Assembly (NCBI RefSeq): GCF_002006345.1
Contig: NZ_LZZM01000206.1
Span: 1 to 36,822 of the forward strand
DNA from: Clostridium puniceum
GTDB taxonomy: Bacteria; Bacillota; Clostridia; Clostridiales; Clostridiaceae
Direction: 5' to 3'
Length of the DNA stretch: 36,822 nucleotides
Of the stretch, positions 12,663-20,462 are shown in pieces. Numbering within the stretch: the first letter of the stretch is position 1; each line of letters opens with the position of its first letter. Under the pieces are notes generated by a model. It searched no databases. It was not told the origin of the DNA and saw only the letters and a list, made by a program, of their open reading frames with translations. The position numbers and the translations under genes were made by a program.

Positions 12663-13088
12663 ATGAAAAAATTTTTAACAATATTAGCATTATCGGGTAT
12701 TATTGTAACATCTTTTCCTGGTAGTGTTTATGCAAAGGAGGTAAACTTAAATACACAAACTAATAATAAAACTACTGTAGTAGCAGCAACTGGACAAACT
12801 TATACTTGTTCTATGTACTTTGACACTGTTGTTTATCGTCAAGCTAATAAGACTTTTGATTTAAGTGCAGGACAAAGTATAAAAATAAGTTGGACTAGTG
12901 GTAGACCGTTTAATATTTATTTACGTAACAATACTACTGGAAATATTACATCATTTAAAACAAGTAGCTCATCTGTAACTTACACTAATATGAGGGCGGG
13001 TAATTATACTTTTCTTGCATCAAATCTGCCTAATAAAAAAGAGACTGGAACTAGTTATACTCAAAAATTTACTGTGAAAATTTATTAA
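12663..13088 (+). CDS. Secreted beta-rich protein, probable lysogenic cargo
   Basis: GAGGTGA (12651-12657) supports the ATG at 12663. 141 aa. Residues 1-24 are a typical signal peptide (basic MKK, hydrophobic core, cleavage after SVYA). The mature ~117 aa is rich in Ser/Thr/Asn and alternates polar and hydrophobic residues (TFDLSAGQSIKISWTSG ... NYTFLASNL), as in a small beta-sandwich. There is no catalytic motif, sorting signal or second TM. It is likely released from the host cell during lysogeny. It lies between two related hairpins in front of the terminase genes, a common place for phage morons. Not recognised further. Confidence 0.7.
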   Translation: MKKFLTILALSGIIVTSFPGSVYAKEVNLNTQTNNKTTVVAATGQTYTCSMYFDTVVYRQANKTFDLSAGQSIKISWTSGRPFNIYLRNNTTGNITSFKTSSSSVTYTNMRAGNYTFLASNLPNKKETGTSYTQKFTVKIY

Positions 13089-13142
13089 AAATACAATTAT
13101 TTTTATAATTTAATTCTAAAATTAGGAATTTAATAAAAATAT

Positions 13143-13182
13143 ATAAAAGCACCTAGCTTAATTAAAAGCTAGGTGCTTTTAT
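13143..13182. terminator. 17-bp hairpin, right border of the secreted-protein cassette
   Basis: The arms at 13143-13159 and 13166-13182 pair perfectly around AATTAA. The arm starts ATAAAAGCACCTAG, the same as in the hairpin at 12416. It ends the cassette just before the terminase ribosome binding site. Confidence 0.8.
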
Positions 13183-13195
13183 TATGGAGGTAATT

Positions 13196-13969
13196 ATGGG
13201 AAAGACAAGAAGCTCTAACAGGGATAAAGCTTTAGAAATTTATATGGAAAACAATGGAGATATTACACCTAGGGAAATTGCAAAAATTTTAGGTGAAAGT
13301 GCTGCCAATATTAGTTCGTGGAAAAATAAAGATAATTGGAATGAAAAACTTCCACCTAATAAAGGTGGAGCTCCAAAAGGAAATTTAAATAGCCTTAAAT
13401 ATGGACACTATTATGATCCTACAAAACATTTAGAAGAATCCTTTTTAAAAAAATATCTTCCAACAACAACTAAAAATATAATAAAGGGAACTGTTGAAGC
13501 GGGACTAAATTCATTAGATATTTTATGGACTGATATTCATGTACTGTTCGCATCAGTAATTGCAAGTCAAAAAATAATGTATGTAAAAAGTAAAAGTGAA
13601 ATGATAAAGGAACTCAAGAAATCTAAGAAAAAGAATAAAAATAGGAATACTCAAAAAACTTCAACTGATGAGTCAGAAGAAGAATTTGAATATGAGTTCC
13701 AATTTGCATGGGACAGACAAGCAACATTCTTAGATTCGCAAAGTAAAACTATGGCAGAATTAAGAAGTCACATAAAACAATATGAAGAATCACTTCATAA
13801 AAATTGGGATTTAGCAACTGAAGAGCAAAAACTAAGAGTTCAAAAATTAAAAGCAGAAATCACCAATATTATTGGTAATGATAATACAGAGACCGAAGAT
13901 GATGGATTTATAAAGGCATTAGAGGGAAAGGTAGAGGAAGATTGGAATGATGAAGAAAATAATAAGTAA
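13196..13969 (+). CDS. terS: Terminase small subunit
   Basis: GGAGG at 13186-13190 favours ATG 13196 over 13184. 257 aa. The N-terminal HTH (RDKALEIYMENNGDITPREI ... SAANISSWKNKDNW) binds the packaging site. This is followed by the GGAPKGNLNSLKYG motif seen in clostridial TerS proteins. A central helical oligomerisation region with a Lys-rich loop (KKSKKKNKNRN) comes next, then an acidic C-terminus that contacts the large subunit. It overlaps the large-subunit gene by 23 nt. Packaging motor component. Confidence 0.85.
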   Translation: MGKTRSSNRDKALEIYMENNGDITPREIAKILGESAANISSWKNKDNWNEKLPPNKGGAPKGNLNSLKYGHYYDPTKHLEESFLKKYLPTTTKNIIKGTVEAGLNSLDILWTDIHVLFASVIASQKIMYVKSKSEMIKELKKSKKKNKNRNTQKTSTDESEEEFEYEFQFAWDRQATFLDSQSKTMAELRSHIKQYEESLHKNWDLATEEQKLRVQKLKAEITNIIGNDNTETEDDGFIKALEGKVEEDWNDEENNK

Positions 13970-15224
13970 AATATTTCAGTTTAAACCTTTTAGTAAAAAA
14001 CAAAGAAAAGTATTAAATTGGTGGACACACAAAAGTCCAGTAAAAAATGCAGATGGAATAATAGCGGATGGTGCAATAAGAAGTGGTAAGACTGTTTCTA
14101 TGGCACTTTCTTTTGTTATGTGGGCAATGGAAACTTTTGATGGTGAAAACTTTGCTATGTGTGGTAAAACTGTTTTGAGTTTTAGAAGAAATGTATGGTC
14201 AGTACTAAAATTAATGCTAATAAGCAGAGGATATAAATACAAGGATCATAAAACAGAAAATTATATTGAAATATCAAGGAACAAAAAAACAAACTATTTT
14301 TACATATTTGGTGGAAAAGATGAAGCAAGCCAAGATTTGATACAAGGTATTACTTTGGCTGGAATATTTTTTGATGAGGTGGCTCTAATGCCAGAATCAT
14401 TCGTTAACCAAGGAACAGGACGTTGTTCAGTAAAAGGCAGTAAGTTTTGGTTTAATTGTAATCCAAGTGGCCCATTACATTGGTTTAAAGTAAATTGGAT
14501 AGATAAGATTAAAGAAAAAAATCTTTTGTATTTACATTTTACTATGGATGATAATTTGTCTTTGGCTGAAGAAATAAAACAACGTTATAAAAATAACTAT
14601 GTTGGAGTATTCTTCAAACGTTATATTTTAGGTTTATGGGTAATGGCTGAAGGTGCAATATTCGATATGTGGAATAAGCTTAATGAAATATTAGAAAGTG
14701 AATTACCTTCAGGATATAAAAGTTTTATCAGATATATTGCCATTGACTATGGTACTACAAATCCTATGGTATTTTTAGATGTTTATGATGATGGAGATAC
14801 AATTTGGATTCCTAGAGAATATTACTATGATAGTAAAGTTGAACAAGCGCAAAAGACAGATAAACAATATGCTGATGATTTGGTAAAGTTTATTGAAGAA
14901 GGATCTTATCCAAGATATATAATTTTAGATCCTAGTGCAGCAAGTTTTAAAGCTGAATTAAGAAGTAGAGGATTAAGAGTAAAAGATGCTGATAATGAAG
15001 TGTCGGATGGCATAAGAATGACAGCCACAATGATTTCTCAAAGAAAAATAAAAATGGTAAAAGATAAATGCAAAAGAACTATAGGAGATATAACATCTTA
15101 TATTTGGGATGCGAAAGCTGCAGAACGTGGTGAAGAAAAACCAGTAAAAGTTGCGGATCATGGAGCGGATGCATTAAGGTACTTCGTTAAAACAATAATT
15201 AAATCAAGAAGGTTAGCAAGATAG
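13947..15224 (+). CDS. terL: Terminase large subunit
   Basis: 425 aa, starting within the TerS gene (ATG at 13947 or 13950). The ATPase has a deviant Walker A GAIRSGKT (residues 42-49) and Walker B GIFFDEVALMP with D143-E144. The nuclease domain opens with IAIDYGTTNP (D267), has further acidic residues around ILDPSAASF, and ends near KVADHGADALRYF. It matches PBSX-type (XtmB) phage terminases. It translocates DNA into the prohead and cuts concatemers. The gene is intact and of normal length. Confidence 0.93.
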   Translation: MMKKIISKIFQFKPFSKKQRKVLNWWTHKSPVKNADGIIADGAIRSGKTVSMALSFVMWAMETFDGENFAMCGKTVLSFRRNVWSVLKLMLISRGYKYKDHKTENYIEISRNKKTNYFYIFGGKDEASQDLIQGITLAGIFFDEVALMPESFVNQGTGRCSVKGSKFWFNCNPSGPLHWFKVNWIDKIKEKNLLYLHFTMDDNLSLAEEIKQRYKNNYVGVFFKRYILGLWVMAEGAIFDMWNKLNEILESELPSGYKSFIRYIAIDYGTTNPMVFLDVYDDGDTIWIPREYYYDSKVEQAQKTDKQYADDLVKFIEEGSYPRYIILDPSAASFKAELRSRGLRVKDADNEVSDGIRMTATMISQRKIKMVKDKCKRTIGDITSYIWDAKAAERGEEKPVKVADHGADALRYFVKTIIKSRRLAR

Positions 15225-15239
15225 AAAGGGAGATACAAA

Positions 15240-16088
15240 ATGGAATTTATAGAGAATCAAGTGATAACATTGAACAGCGAAAAGGTTACTTTAGAACAAT
15301 TGGTAAAAGAGCTAGAAAAAATAGATTCAAAATTAAATGAGTTTTCTTTTTCTTCAACATGGAAAAGAGATATAAATGTTATATATGGGGGCGGATTTGC
15401 TGAAGCTAAAAAAGGGACAAATGTAAATAAAGAAATTTATAAAAATTATCCATGGACTAATATCTTGAGAATACCTTCAAGTGAAAGCAGAATAAGTGTT
15501 TTAAAATCATTGGGTGGGATTGTTGATTCAGGTATAAAATATAACTACGATAAAGCACTTGATAAAATAGTTTACCGAGGAATTGAAGAGGAAAAAGTTT
15601 ACGGATTAACTAACAATCCATCGGTTAAAAAGAAAAATATTACTAGTTGGAAATCAAAAGATGGGGAGAGTATTTTAAAAGATATAAATGAAGCCATAAT
15701 TGATTTATTAAAAAATACTAAGATTGATAGAAATAATATAGAAATATGTGTTTTATTACCTACCGAACAATATGAATACATTATTAATAAAACAATAGGG
15801 GAAAACAATATATTAACATATATATTGGAGAGCAATGTTGCCAAAAGGGAAAACATTGAACTTAATATAAATCCATGTAAATATTGCATTGAAATAGCTA
15901 CAAATGGTGAGGACAGAATGGTTGCTTATATAAAAAATGCAATTTCTATAAGTATTCCACAAAAGCTTATTAGAGCACTAACGCAGGAGAATAAAAAGGA
16001 AAAAGAGTTTTTAAGTAGTTATGTTGCATTAATTGAGCAGGTTAAATTTTATGATACTAATTCTATAAGATATTATGATGGCGTTTAA
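15240..16088 (+). CDS. Divergent paralogue of the major capsid protein (DUF2184-like)
   Basis: AAAGGGAGA precedes the ATG at 15240. 282 aa. The C-terminal two thirds align with the major capsid protein at 22308: VYGLTNNPSV matches TYGLINNPNI; ILKDINEAIIDLL matches IMNDINQLLTNTV; NILTYILESNVAKRENIEL matches SILNYLLENNIASNQGINL; NPCKYC matches FPCRWC; DRMVAYIKN matches QRMVAYVKA; YYDGV matches YIDGI. The N-terminal ~65 residues that form the N-arm in the long protein are shorter and different. It sits between TerL and a resolvase, away from the capsid module. It may be a minor shell component, a capsid-size or interference factor, or a relic; the intact frame argues against simple decay. Confidence 0.8.
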   Translation: MEFIENQVITLNSEKVTLEQLVKELEKIDSKLNEFSFSSTWKRDINVIYGGGFAEAKKGTNVNKEIYKNYPWTNILRIPSSESRISVLKSLGGIVDSGIKYNYDKALDKIVYRGIEEEKVYGLTNNPSVKKKNITSWKSKDGESILKDINEAIIDLLKNTKIDRNNIEICVLLPTEQYEYIINKTIGENNILTYILESNVAKRENIELNINPCKYCIEIATNGEDRMVAYIKNAISISIPQKLIRALTQENKKEKEFLSSYVALIEQVKFYDTNSIRYYDGV

Positions 16089-16111
16089 AATTAATAGAAA
16101 GGAGATCTATG

Positions 16112-16282
16112 ATGGAAGTTGTTATAGATACACCGGATTTTAATTATCTTAATTATGCAGGAGCTATTGTAAGTTCAATAACATATACTTTTGATGTGGA
16201 TACACAAAGTGAACTATACAAGTTTATGAAATCCAGACTTATATATGCACCTTGCAGAATTACAATAAGCATTAATAACTAA
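16112..16282 (+). CDS. Hypothetical protein, 56 aa
   Basis: AAAGGAG (16098-16104) is spaced 7 nt from ATG 16112; an ATG directly before it (16109) is also possible. The sequence has MEVVIDTPDFNYLNYAG and ends RITISINN. There is no TM or Cys motif. It follows the capsid paralogue by 23 nt and precedes the resolvase sites, so it likely forms a pair with the paralogue. Family unknown. Confidence 0.55.
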   Translation: MEVVIDTPDFNYLNYAGAIVSSITYTFDVDTQSELYKFMKSRLIYAPCRITISINN

Positions 16283-16284
16283 TG

Positions 16285-16461
16285 TGTAAAGAAAAACATT
16301 TGTTAAGACTTACATTTACATATGCAAAATTTATAGCTTTTAAATCGCTAAAAAAGGTGATAAATATAAATAATTTTATTTACAATGTTTTTGTTTACAA
16401 GTAAAACGAAAGAGTTTATAATAAATGTAAAGAAAAGCATGTATAAAGAATAAAGTTTACA
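16285..16461. repeat. Two 36-bp res-like sites upstream of the second serine recombinase
   Basis: Site 1 (16285-16320) and site 2 (16426-16461) are both exactly 36 bp, start TGTAAAGAAAA(A/G)CAT and end TTTACA, so each has inverted TGTAAA/TTTACA ends. They are 141 bp apart start to start. Two more TTTACA copies lie between (16379, 16394), one of them the -35 box. This is the layout of resolvase subsites around an autoregulated promoter. Function is inference. Confidence 0.6.
16394..16422 (+). promoter_or_regulatory. Sigma-A promoter of the second serine recombinase
   Basis: TTTACA (16394-16399), 17-bp spacer, TATAAT (16417-16422). It lies between the two res-like sites; site 2 overlaps the transcript start. 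Confidence 0.75.
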
Positions 16462-16482
16462 AAAATAAAGGGGCGACTTAAA

Positions 16483-17082
16483 ATGGATAATGTATATGGT
16501 TATTGTAGATGTAGTACAAATGAAACTAAGCAAGATATAGGCAGGCAAGAAAGAGACTTGAAAGCCTTAGGAGTTATAGATAAAAAGAACATATATAAAG
16601 AATATGAAAGTGGTACTAAGATCAATAGAGTTCAACTACAAAGATTATTAGATATAGTTAAAGAAGGAGATACAATAGTTGCAACAGAAGTTTCAAGAAT
16701 TACGAGAAGTACAAAGCAGCTATGTGAAATTATAGAATTTGCAAAGAATAAGCATCTAAAACTTATATTTGGGAATTTTATAGTTGATTGTACAAAAGAA
16801 CTAGATCCAATGACAGAAGGAATGCTAAAGATGATGGGGGTATTTTCAGAAATAGAAAGAAATATGATAAGTCAACGTGTTAAAAGTGGAGTTGCCAATG
16901 CAAGAGCCAAAGGTAAAATTGTAGGAAGACCACAATTAACAATCAAAAAGATACCTCAGAAAGTAAAAGATTTATATGATATATATGATAATGGAACTAT
17001 TAGTAAAACGGATTATGCAAAGATGTGTAATATATCAAGGCCAACGTTAGATAAATATTTAAAAGTAATTATAGAAGGATAA
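16483..17082 (+). CDS. Small serine recombinase (resolvase family)
   Basis: AAAGGGGCG precedes the ATG at 16483. 199 aa. The catalytic S11 is in YGYCRCSTNETKQ; the conserved ATEVSRITRSTKQL core and helix E (SEIERNMISQRVKSGVANAR) are followed by GKIVGRP and a C-terminal HTH (GTISKTDYAKMCNISRPTLD). It differs clearly from the recombinase at 11183 and is closer to R46/Tn3-type resolvases. It splits the terminase module from the portal and has a promoter, paired sites and a terminator of its own, so it looks like an inserted unit. Confidence 0.88.
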   Translation: MDNVYGYCRCSTNETKQDIGRQERDLKALGVIDKKNIYKEYESGTKINRVQLQRLLDIVKEGDTIVATEVSRITRSTKQLCEIIEFAKNKHLKLIFGNFIVDCTKELDPMTEGMLKMMGVFSEIERNMISQRVKSGVANARAKGKIVGRPQLTIKKIPQKVKDLYDIYDNGTISKTDYAKMCNISRPTLDKYLKVIIEG

Positions 17083-17110
17083 GAGTGCTTAACATTAAGT
17101 GCTCTTTTTT
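17081..17110 (+). terminator. Terminator after the second serine recombinase
   Basis: AAGAGTGCTTAA (17081-17092) pairs with TTAAGTGCTCTT (17095-17106), two G-T wobbles, followed by TTTT. It overlaps the stop codon. Confidence 0.75.
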
Positions 17111-17134
17111 ACGCAAGAAAGGAGGTTTATTAGA

Positions 17135-18706
17135 TTGAGTAAGAATAAAAGATATAAAAATAAAGCAAACAATAGGAATTCAGGAACAACTTCTGATCCT
17201 CCAAGAAAACAAGCACAAGACAGTTTTCAAAACCCTTTAGCAAGGTTAGGGATAGGTTCTAATTCATTACTAGAAGGTACTCAATATCCAATACGACGTA
17301 TGACTCAGAACTATAACCTAATGAACAGTTTATATCGTAATTCGTGGATAGCTAAAAAAATAATAAATACTATTCCAGAAGATATGTGTAAAAATTGGTT
17401 TTCTATATCTGCAGAACTGACACCTGAACAACAGGATAGATTTGATAAGCTTGAACAAAGAACACTTGTAAAAGAAAAAATAGTTGAAAGTTTAACCTGG
17501 GGAAGGTTGTATGGTGGTGCTGGTGCAATAATGCTTATAGAGGGGCATGAGGATATACTAGACGAGCCTTTGAACATAGACGATATAATGCCTAATTCAT
17601 TTAAGGGATTAATGGTATTGGATAGATGGAGTGGTATATATCCAGGTATTGAGTTAATAACAGATATAAATGATCCAGACTTTGGTCTTCCGGATTTTTA
17701 TGAAATTAAAGATATTAATGGCGAAATAAAACAAAAAGTACATCATTCGAGAGTGTTACGATTTATAGGCAGAAAGCTTCCGTTTTGGGAAGATCAAACA
17801 GAAATGCATTGGGGAACGAGTGAATTAGAACATGTATATGATGAATTGGCCAAGAGAGATAATACAAGTTGGAATATAGCGGCTTTAGTATTTCAAGCAA
17901 ATGTTTTAGTAAATAAAGTTAAAGGACTTGACCAAATGATGGCTATAACAGATGTTTATACGCAACAAGATTTTTATAATGTAAAAACAGCACAAAACCA
18001 ATTGCGAAGTAGTAGTGCAATGATGCTAATTGGAGAAGAAGATGAAGTATCAGCTTTAAATTATACCTTTGCAGGTCTTAATGATATATATGAATCATTT
18101 ATGTTAGATGTTGCTGGTGCATGTGATATACCAGTTACCAGGTTATTTGGTCGTGCACCTGCAGGAATGAACGCAACAGGCGAATCAGATGAAAATATGT
18201 ATTATGACATGATAGGAAAACAACAAGAATCGGTATTGGAACCTAAGATAAACAAACTATTACCAGTCATGTTTATGAGTGAATTTGGAAAAGTTCCGGA
18301 TGATTTAGGTGTTAAATTTAACCCCATTAAAACACCATCTGATAGTGAAATGGCTGAAGTGGTAAGTAAAAAAGTTAGTGCAATAAAAGATGTTTATGAT
18401 AGTGGAATAATTAGTCAAAAGACAGCTATGTCAGAACTTCACGAAATTAGTTATACGACTAATATGTTTACTAATATAACTGATGAAGATATTGCTAATG
18501 CTGACGATAGCACAAATCCAATGGGAGATATGCCAATAGGAGATGATATGCAGTATGATACCGAAGAAGAATACAGCCAAGGATTTATGGGAACCAAAGC
18601 GAAGAATAGAAGTAATGTACAAGAAAGCTTTGCGACAGATCACCAAGGAGCTAGAGAAGAAACTAACTGGATTGACAGACTTAAAGAGTATATTAAAAAC
18701 CATTAA
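17135..18706 (+). CDS. Portal protein (DUF1073 family)
   Basis: TTG start at 17135, 9 nt after AAAGGAGG; the in-frame start further upstream lies in the terminator. 523 aa, normal for this family. Typical blocks are NSLYRNSWIAKKIINTIPEDM, WGRLYGGAGAIMLIEG, HHSRVLRFIGRKLP and GACDIPVTRLFGRAPAGMNATGE, which mark DUF1073-type portals. It forms the dodecameric DNA gate at one capsid vertex and binds the terminase and the MuF-like protein. The 3' end overlaps the next gene by 164 nt in another frame. Its C-terminus is acidic and probably flexible. Confidence 0.9.
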   Translation: MSKNKRYKNKANNRNSGTTSDPPRKQAQDSFQNPLARLGIGSNSLLEGTQYPIRRMTQNYNLMNSLYRNSWIAKKIINTIPEDMCKNWFSISAELTPEQQDRFDKLEQRTLVKEKIVESLTWGRLYGGAGAIMLIEGHEDILDEPLNIDDIMPNSFKGLMVLDRWSGIYPGIELITDINDPDFGLPDFYEIKDINGEIKQKVHHSRVLRFIGRKLPFWEDQTEMHWGTSELEHVYDELAKRDNTSWNIAALVFQANVLVNKVKGLDQMMAITDVYTQQDFYNVKTAQNQLRSSSAMMLIGEEDEVSALNYTFAGLNDIYESFMLDVAGACDIPVTRLFGRAPAGMNATGESDENMYYDMIGKQQESVLEPKINKLLPVMFMSEFGKVPDDLGVKFNPIKTPSDSEMAEVVSKKVSAIKDVYDSGIISQKTAMSELHEISYTTNMFTNITDEDIANADDSTNPMGDMPIGDDMQYDTEEEYSQGFMGTKAKNRSNVQESFATDHQGAREETNWIDRLKEYIKNH

Positions 18707-19403
18707 GAAATTTACAAAGAGTAAAGAGTTTAATGAATATGCTGAAAGAGCAGCACTGAAGATGGTAACAAGTTTGTTCTCGGATTCAGGTAAAACATGG
18801 AGGCAAGCAGCAAGAGTAAATTCAAAAGGTAAAGGAATATATGAAGCTCTTAAGAATGAATTAAATGGACCTGTAGGAAAATCTATAAATGAGCAAATTA
18901 AAAGAAATGCAAAATTAATAAAGAGTATGCCTACATCTATAAGGCCACAAATAACAAACTTTGTTAAGGAAGAGACGTTGAAAGGTAGAAGGTCGGAAAA
19001 TATAGCTGAAGACTTACTAAATAGATTTCCTCATATGTATGAATCAAAAGCTAAAGTAATTGCTAGGACAGAAGTTTCAAAAACTTCTACAGCACTAACA
19101 AAAGCTAGATGTGATAGTTTAGGATTACCAATTTATATATGGAGGACAAGTAAGGACCAACGTGTTAGAAGTTCACATGATATTATGGATGATGTAATAA
19201 TATTCTGGAACGATCCACCTTCACCGGAAAAGTTGGCTGGTGTTAAATCAAAGTTAGGGAAATATCATGCAGGTGACTGCCCAAATTGCAGATGCTATTC
19301 GGAACCAGTTATAAGGTTGAATTTTATAACATGGCCACATAAAGTATATTACAAAAATAAAATAGTAACTATGACTAAAAAGCAATTTGAAGAAATTATG
19401 TAA
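18543..19403 (+). CDS. MuF-like minor head protein
   Basis: 286 aa. The start is uncertain: ATG 18543 is used because WEPKRRIEVMYKKALRQI fits the family N-terminus; ATG 18555, 12 nt after AGGAG, is an alternative. The C-terminal domain has the phage Mu F / SPP1 gp7 signature: VIARTEVSKTSTALTKARCD, WRTSKDQRVRSSHDIMD, and HAGDCPNCRCYSEPV. A few copies enter the capsid bound to the portal and affect DNA ejection. The long overlap with the portal gene, 164 nt, is unusual but keeps both frames intact. Confidence 0.85.
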   Translation: MICSMIPKKNTAKDLWEPKRRIEVMYKKALRQITKELEKKLTGLTDLKSILKTIKKFTKSKEFNEYAERAALKMVTSLFSDSGKTWRQAARVNSKGKGIYEALKNELNGPVGKSINEQIKRNAKLIKSMPTSIRPQITNFVKEETLKGRRSENIAEDLLNRFPHMYESKAKVIARTEVSKTSTALTKARCDSLGLPIYIWRTSKDQRVRSSHDIMDDVIIFWNDPPSPEKLAGVKSKLGKYHAGDCPNCRCYSEPVIRLNFITWPHKVYYKNKIVTMTKKQFEEIM

Positions 19404-19415
19404 GGAGAGATTACG

Positions 19416-19925
19416 ATGAAAGATTTAGAATTAGAAAAGAAAATAAATGAGGAAATTACTTCTGATTACTGGCAAAAACTAATTATGTTTAATCCTTCGG
19501 TTGATTGGGATGAGTTGAAAATAGAAAGGACATTTTTTAATGTAGCAAGCTCAAGCGTTTCTTATATTTATATTTATAAAAATGTGCTAGACAACATAGA
19601 AATACCGATGAGAGAATTAGGAGTTTCATCTTTTATCGAAATAAATTTATCTAATAATAGAGTAGTTAGAGAAAAAATAGTTAGAAAAATAATAAAACAA
19701 AAAATAGAAAATGAAGAAATAAAAAATTCATATTTAAAAGAGGATGTTAAAACAGAACTATGGGTAGAAACAACTAGAGGGAGTTTATGTTTTAGAAAAA
19801 TTAAAGATACAGACATATATGTTAGAAAAAATATAATGCATTTTGGTACTTTGGGTGCAGTGAATTTAAATGAATTTATTAGTTATCAATTTGAAGAAAT
19901 CAAAGAAACTAAAAAAAGTGAATAA
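19416..19925 (+). CDS. Hypothetical protein, 169 aa, accessory
   Basis: AAGGAGAG precedes the ATG at 19416. Soluble, charged, with repeated Lys/Glu helices (KIVRKIIKQKIENEEIKN) and a C-terminal beta-rich part (TRGSLCFRKIKDTDIYVRK). Not a known head protein. It sits between the MuF gene and the protease/scaffold, a place where this phage type usually has none, so it is probably an insertion. Function unknown. Confidence 0.55.
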   Translation: MKDLELEKKINEEITSDYWQKLIMFNPSVDWDELKIERTFFNVASSSVSYIYIYKNVLDNIEIPMRELGVSSFIEINLSNNRVVREKIVRKIIKQKIENEEIKNSYLKEDVKTELWVETTRGSLCFRKIKDTDIYVRKNIMHFGTLGAVNLNEFISYQFEEIKETKKSE

Positions 19926-20163
19926 TATTCACAAATGCTTAGAATAAATATGCAATAAAACATTAATAAATGCATAAAAATACTAAAATAAACGCCTAAA
20001 CACCTTGAAATTTGATGAAATATGAATATTTATTTCGCTAAATCAAATTTTTACGAAATAAATTACTGGCAAGCATCTATAAATATAGGTGTTATTTTTA
20101 TGCTTAAAATAAAAAAGAATTACATTAAAAGTTAATATTATTAATAAGGAGGGAAACTATGTT
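19926..20163 (+). other. Non-coding, highly AT-rich, structured gap
   Basis: No convincing ORF in 238 nt. It holds several dyads: AAATTTGAT (20008-20016 region) with ATCAAATTT about 30 nt later, ATTTCG/CGAAAT, and AAGCAT/ATGCTT (20071-20076, 20100-20105) enclosing GTGTTATTTTT. The last may act as a weak terminator. AAGGAGGG near 20147 belongs to the next gene. It could be a regulatory RNA leader or scar of an insertion. Confidence 0.4.
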
Positions 20164-20406
20164 ATGCTTAATTTCTATTTGATATCAATAGGATTGTTCT
20201 ATTTATCATTAATGATATTCTGTATTAGATATTTTGTTAACAAAAATAAAATAACTCTAAAAAAGAACGAAGAAAAATGGTTTGGTCTTATAATGGCTAT
20301 AGTCATAAGTTTTTTACCAGTGATAAATATATGTATTGCAGTATATTGGATATATGCATCAGTATTAATGGACTATGAAAAATATATAAATATTATGAAT
20401 AAATAA
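20164..20406 (+). CDS. Small membrane protein, two TM helices
   Basis: 80 aa; ATG 20164 with AAGGAGGG 10 nt upstream. The ATG at 20159 in another frame stops quickly. TM1 is at ~4-25 (LISIGLFYLSLMIFCIRYF) and a long second TM region at ~39-67, separated by a basic loop (NKNKITLKKNEEK). A superinfection-exclusion or holin-like role is possible but unsupported. It lies inside the head module and ends in its own terminator, so is probably accessory. Confidence 0.55.
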   Translation: MLNFYLISIGLFYLSLMIFCIRYFVNKNKITLKKNEEKWFGLIMAIVISFLPVINICIAVYWIYASVLMDYEKYINIMNK

Positions 20407-20430
20407 GTCTTAGAAATAAGGCTTATTTTT
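20402..20430 (+). terminator. Terminator after the small membrane protein
   Basis: AATAAGTCTT (20402-20411) pairs with AAGGCTTATT (20418-20427), one wobble, followed by TTT. The stem includes the stop codon. Confidence 0.75.
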
Positions 20431-20462
20431 ATGCGCAAAATTCCTTGAAAGGAGGTGATAGA

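Noticed and set aside
12484..12690. Minus-strand 68-aa frame
   Set aside because: It overlaps the signal peptide gene on the other strand, lacks a ribosome binding site and has low-complexity composition.
17135..18706. Anti-CBASS Acb1-type nuclease
   Set aside because: Some databases label DUF1073 proteins this way. The sequence and position are those of a portal and I see no pair of HxT/HxS catalytic motifs.
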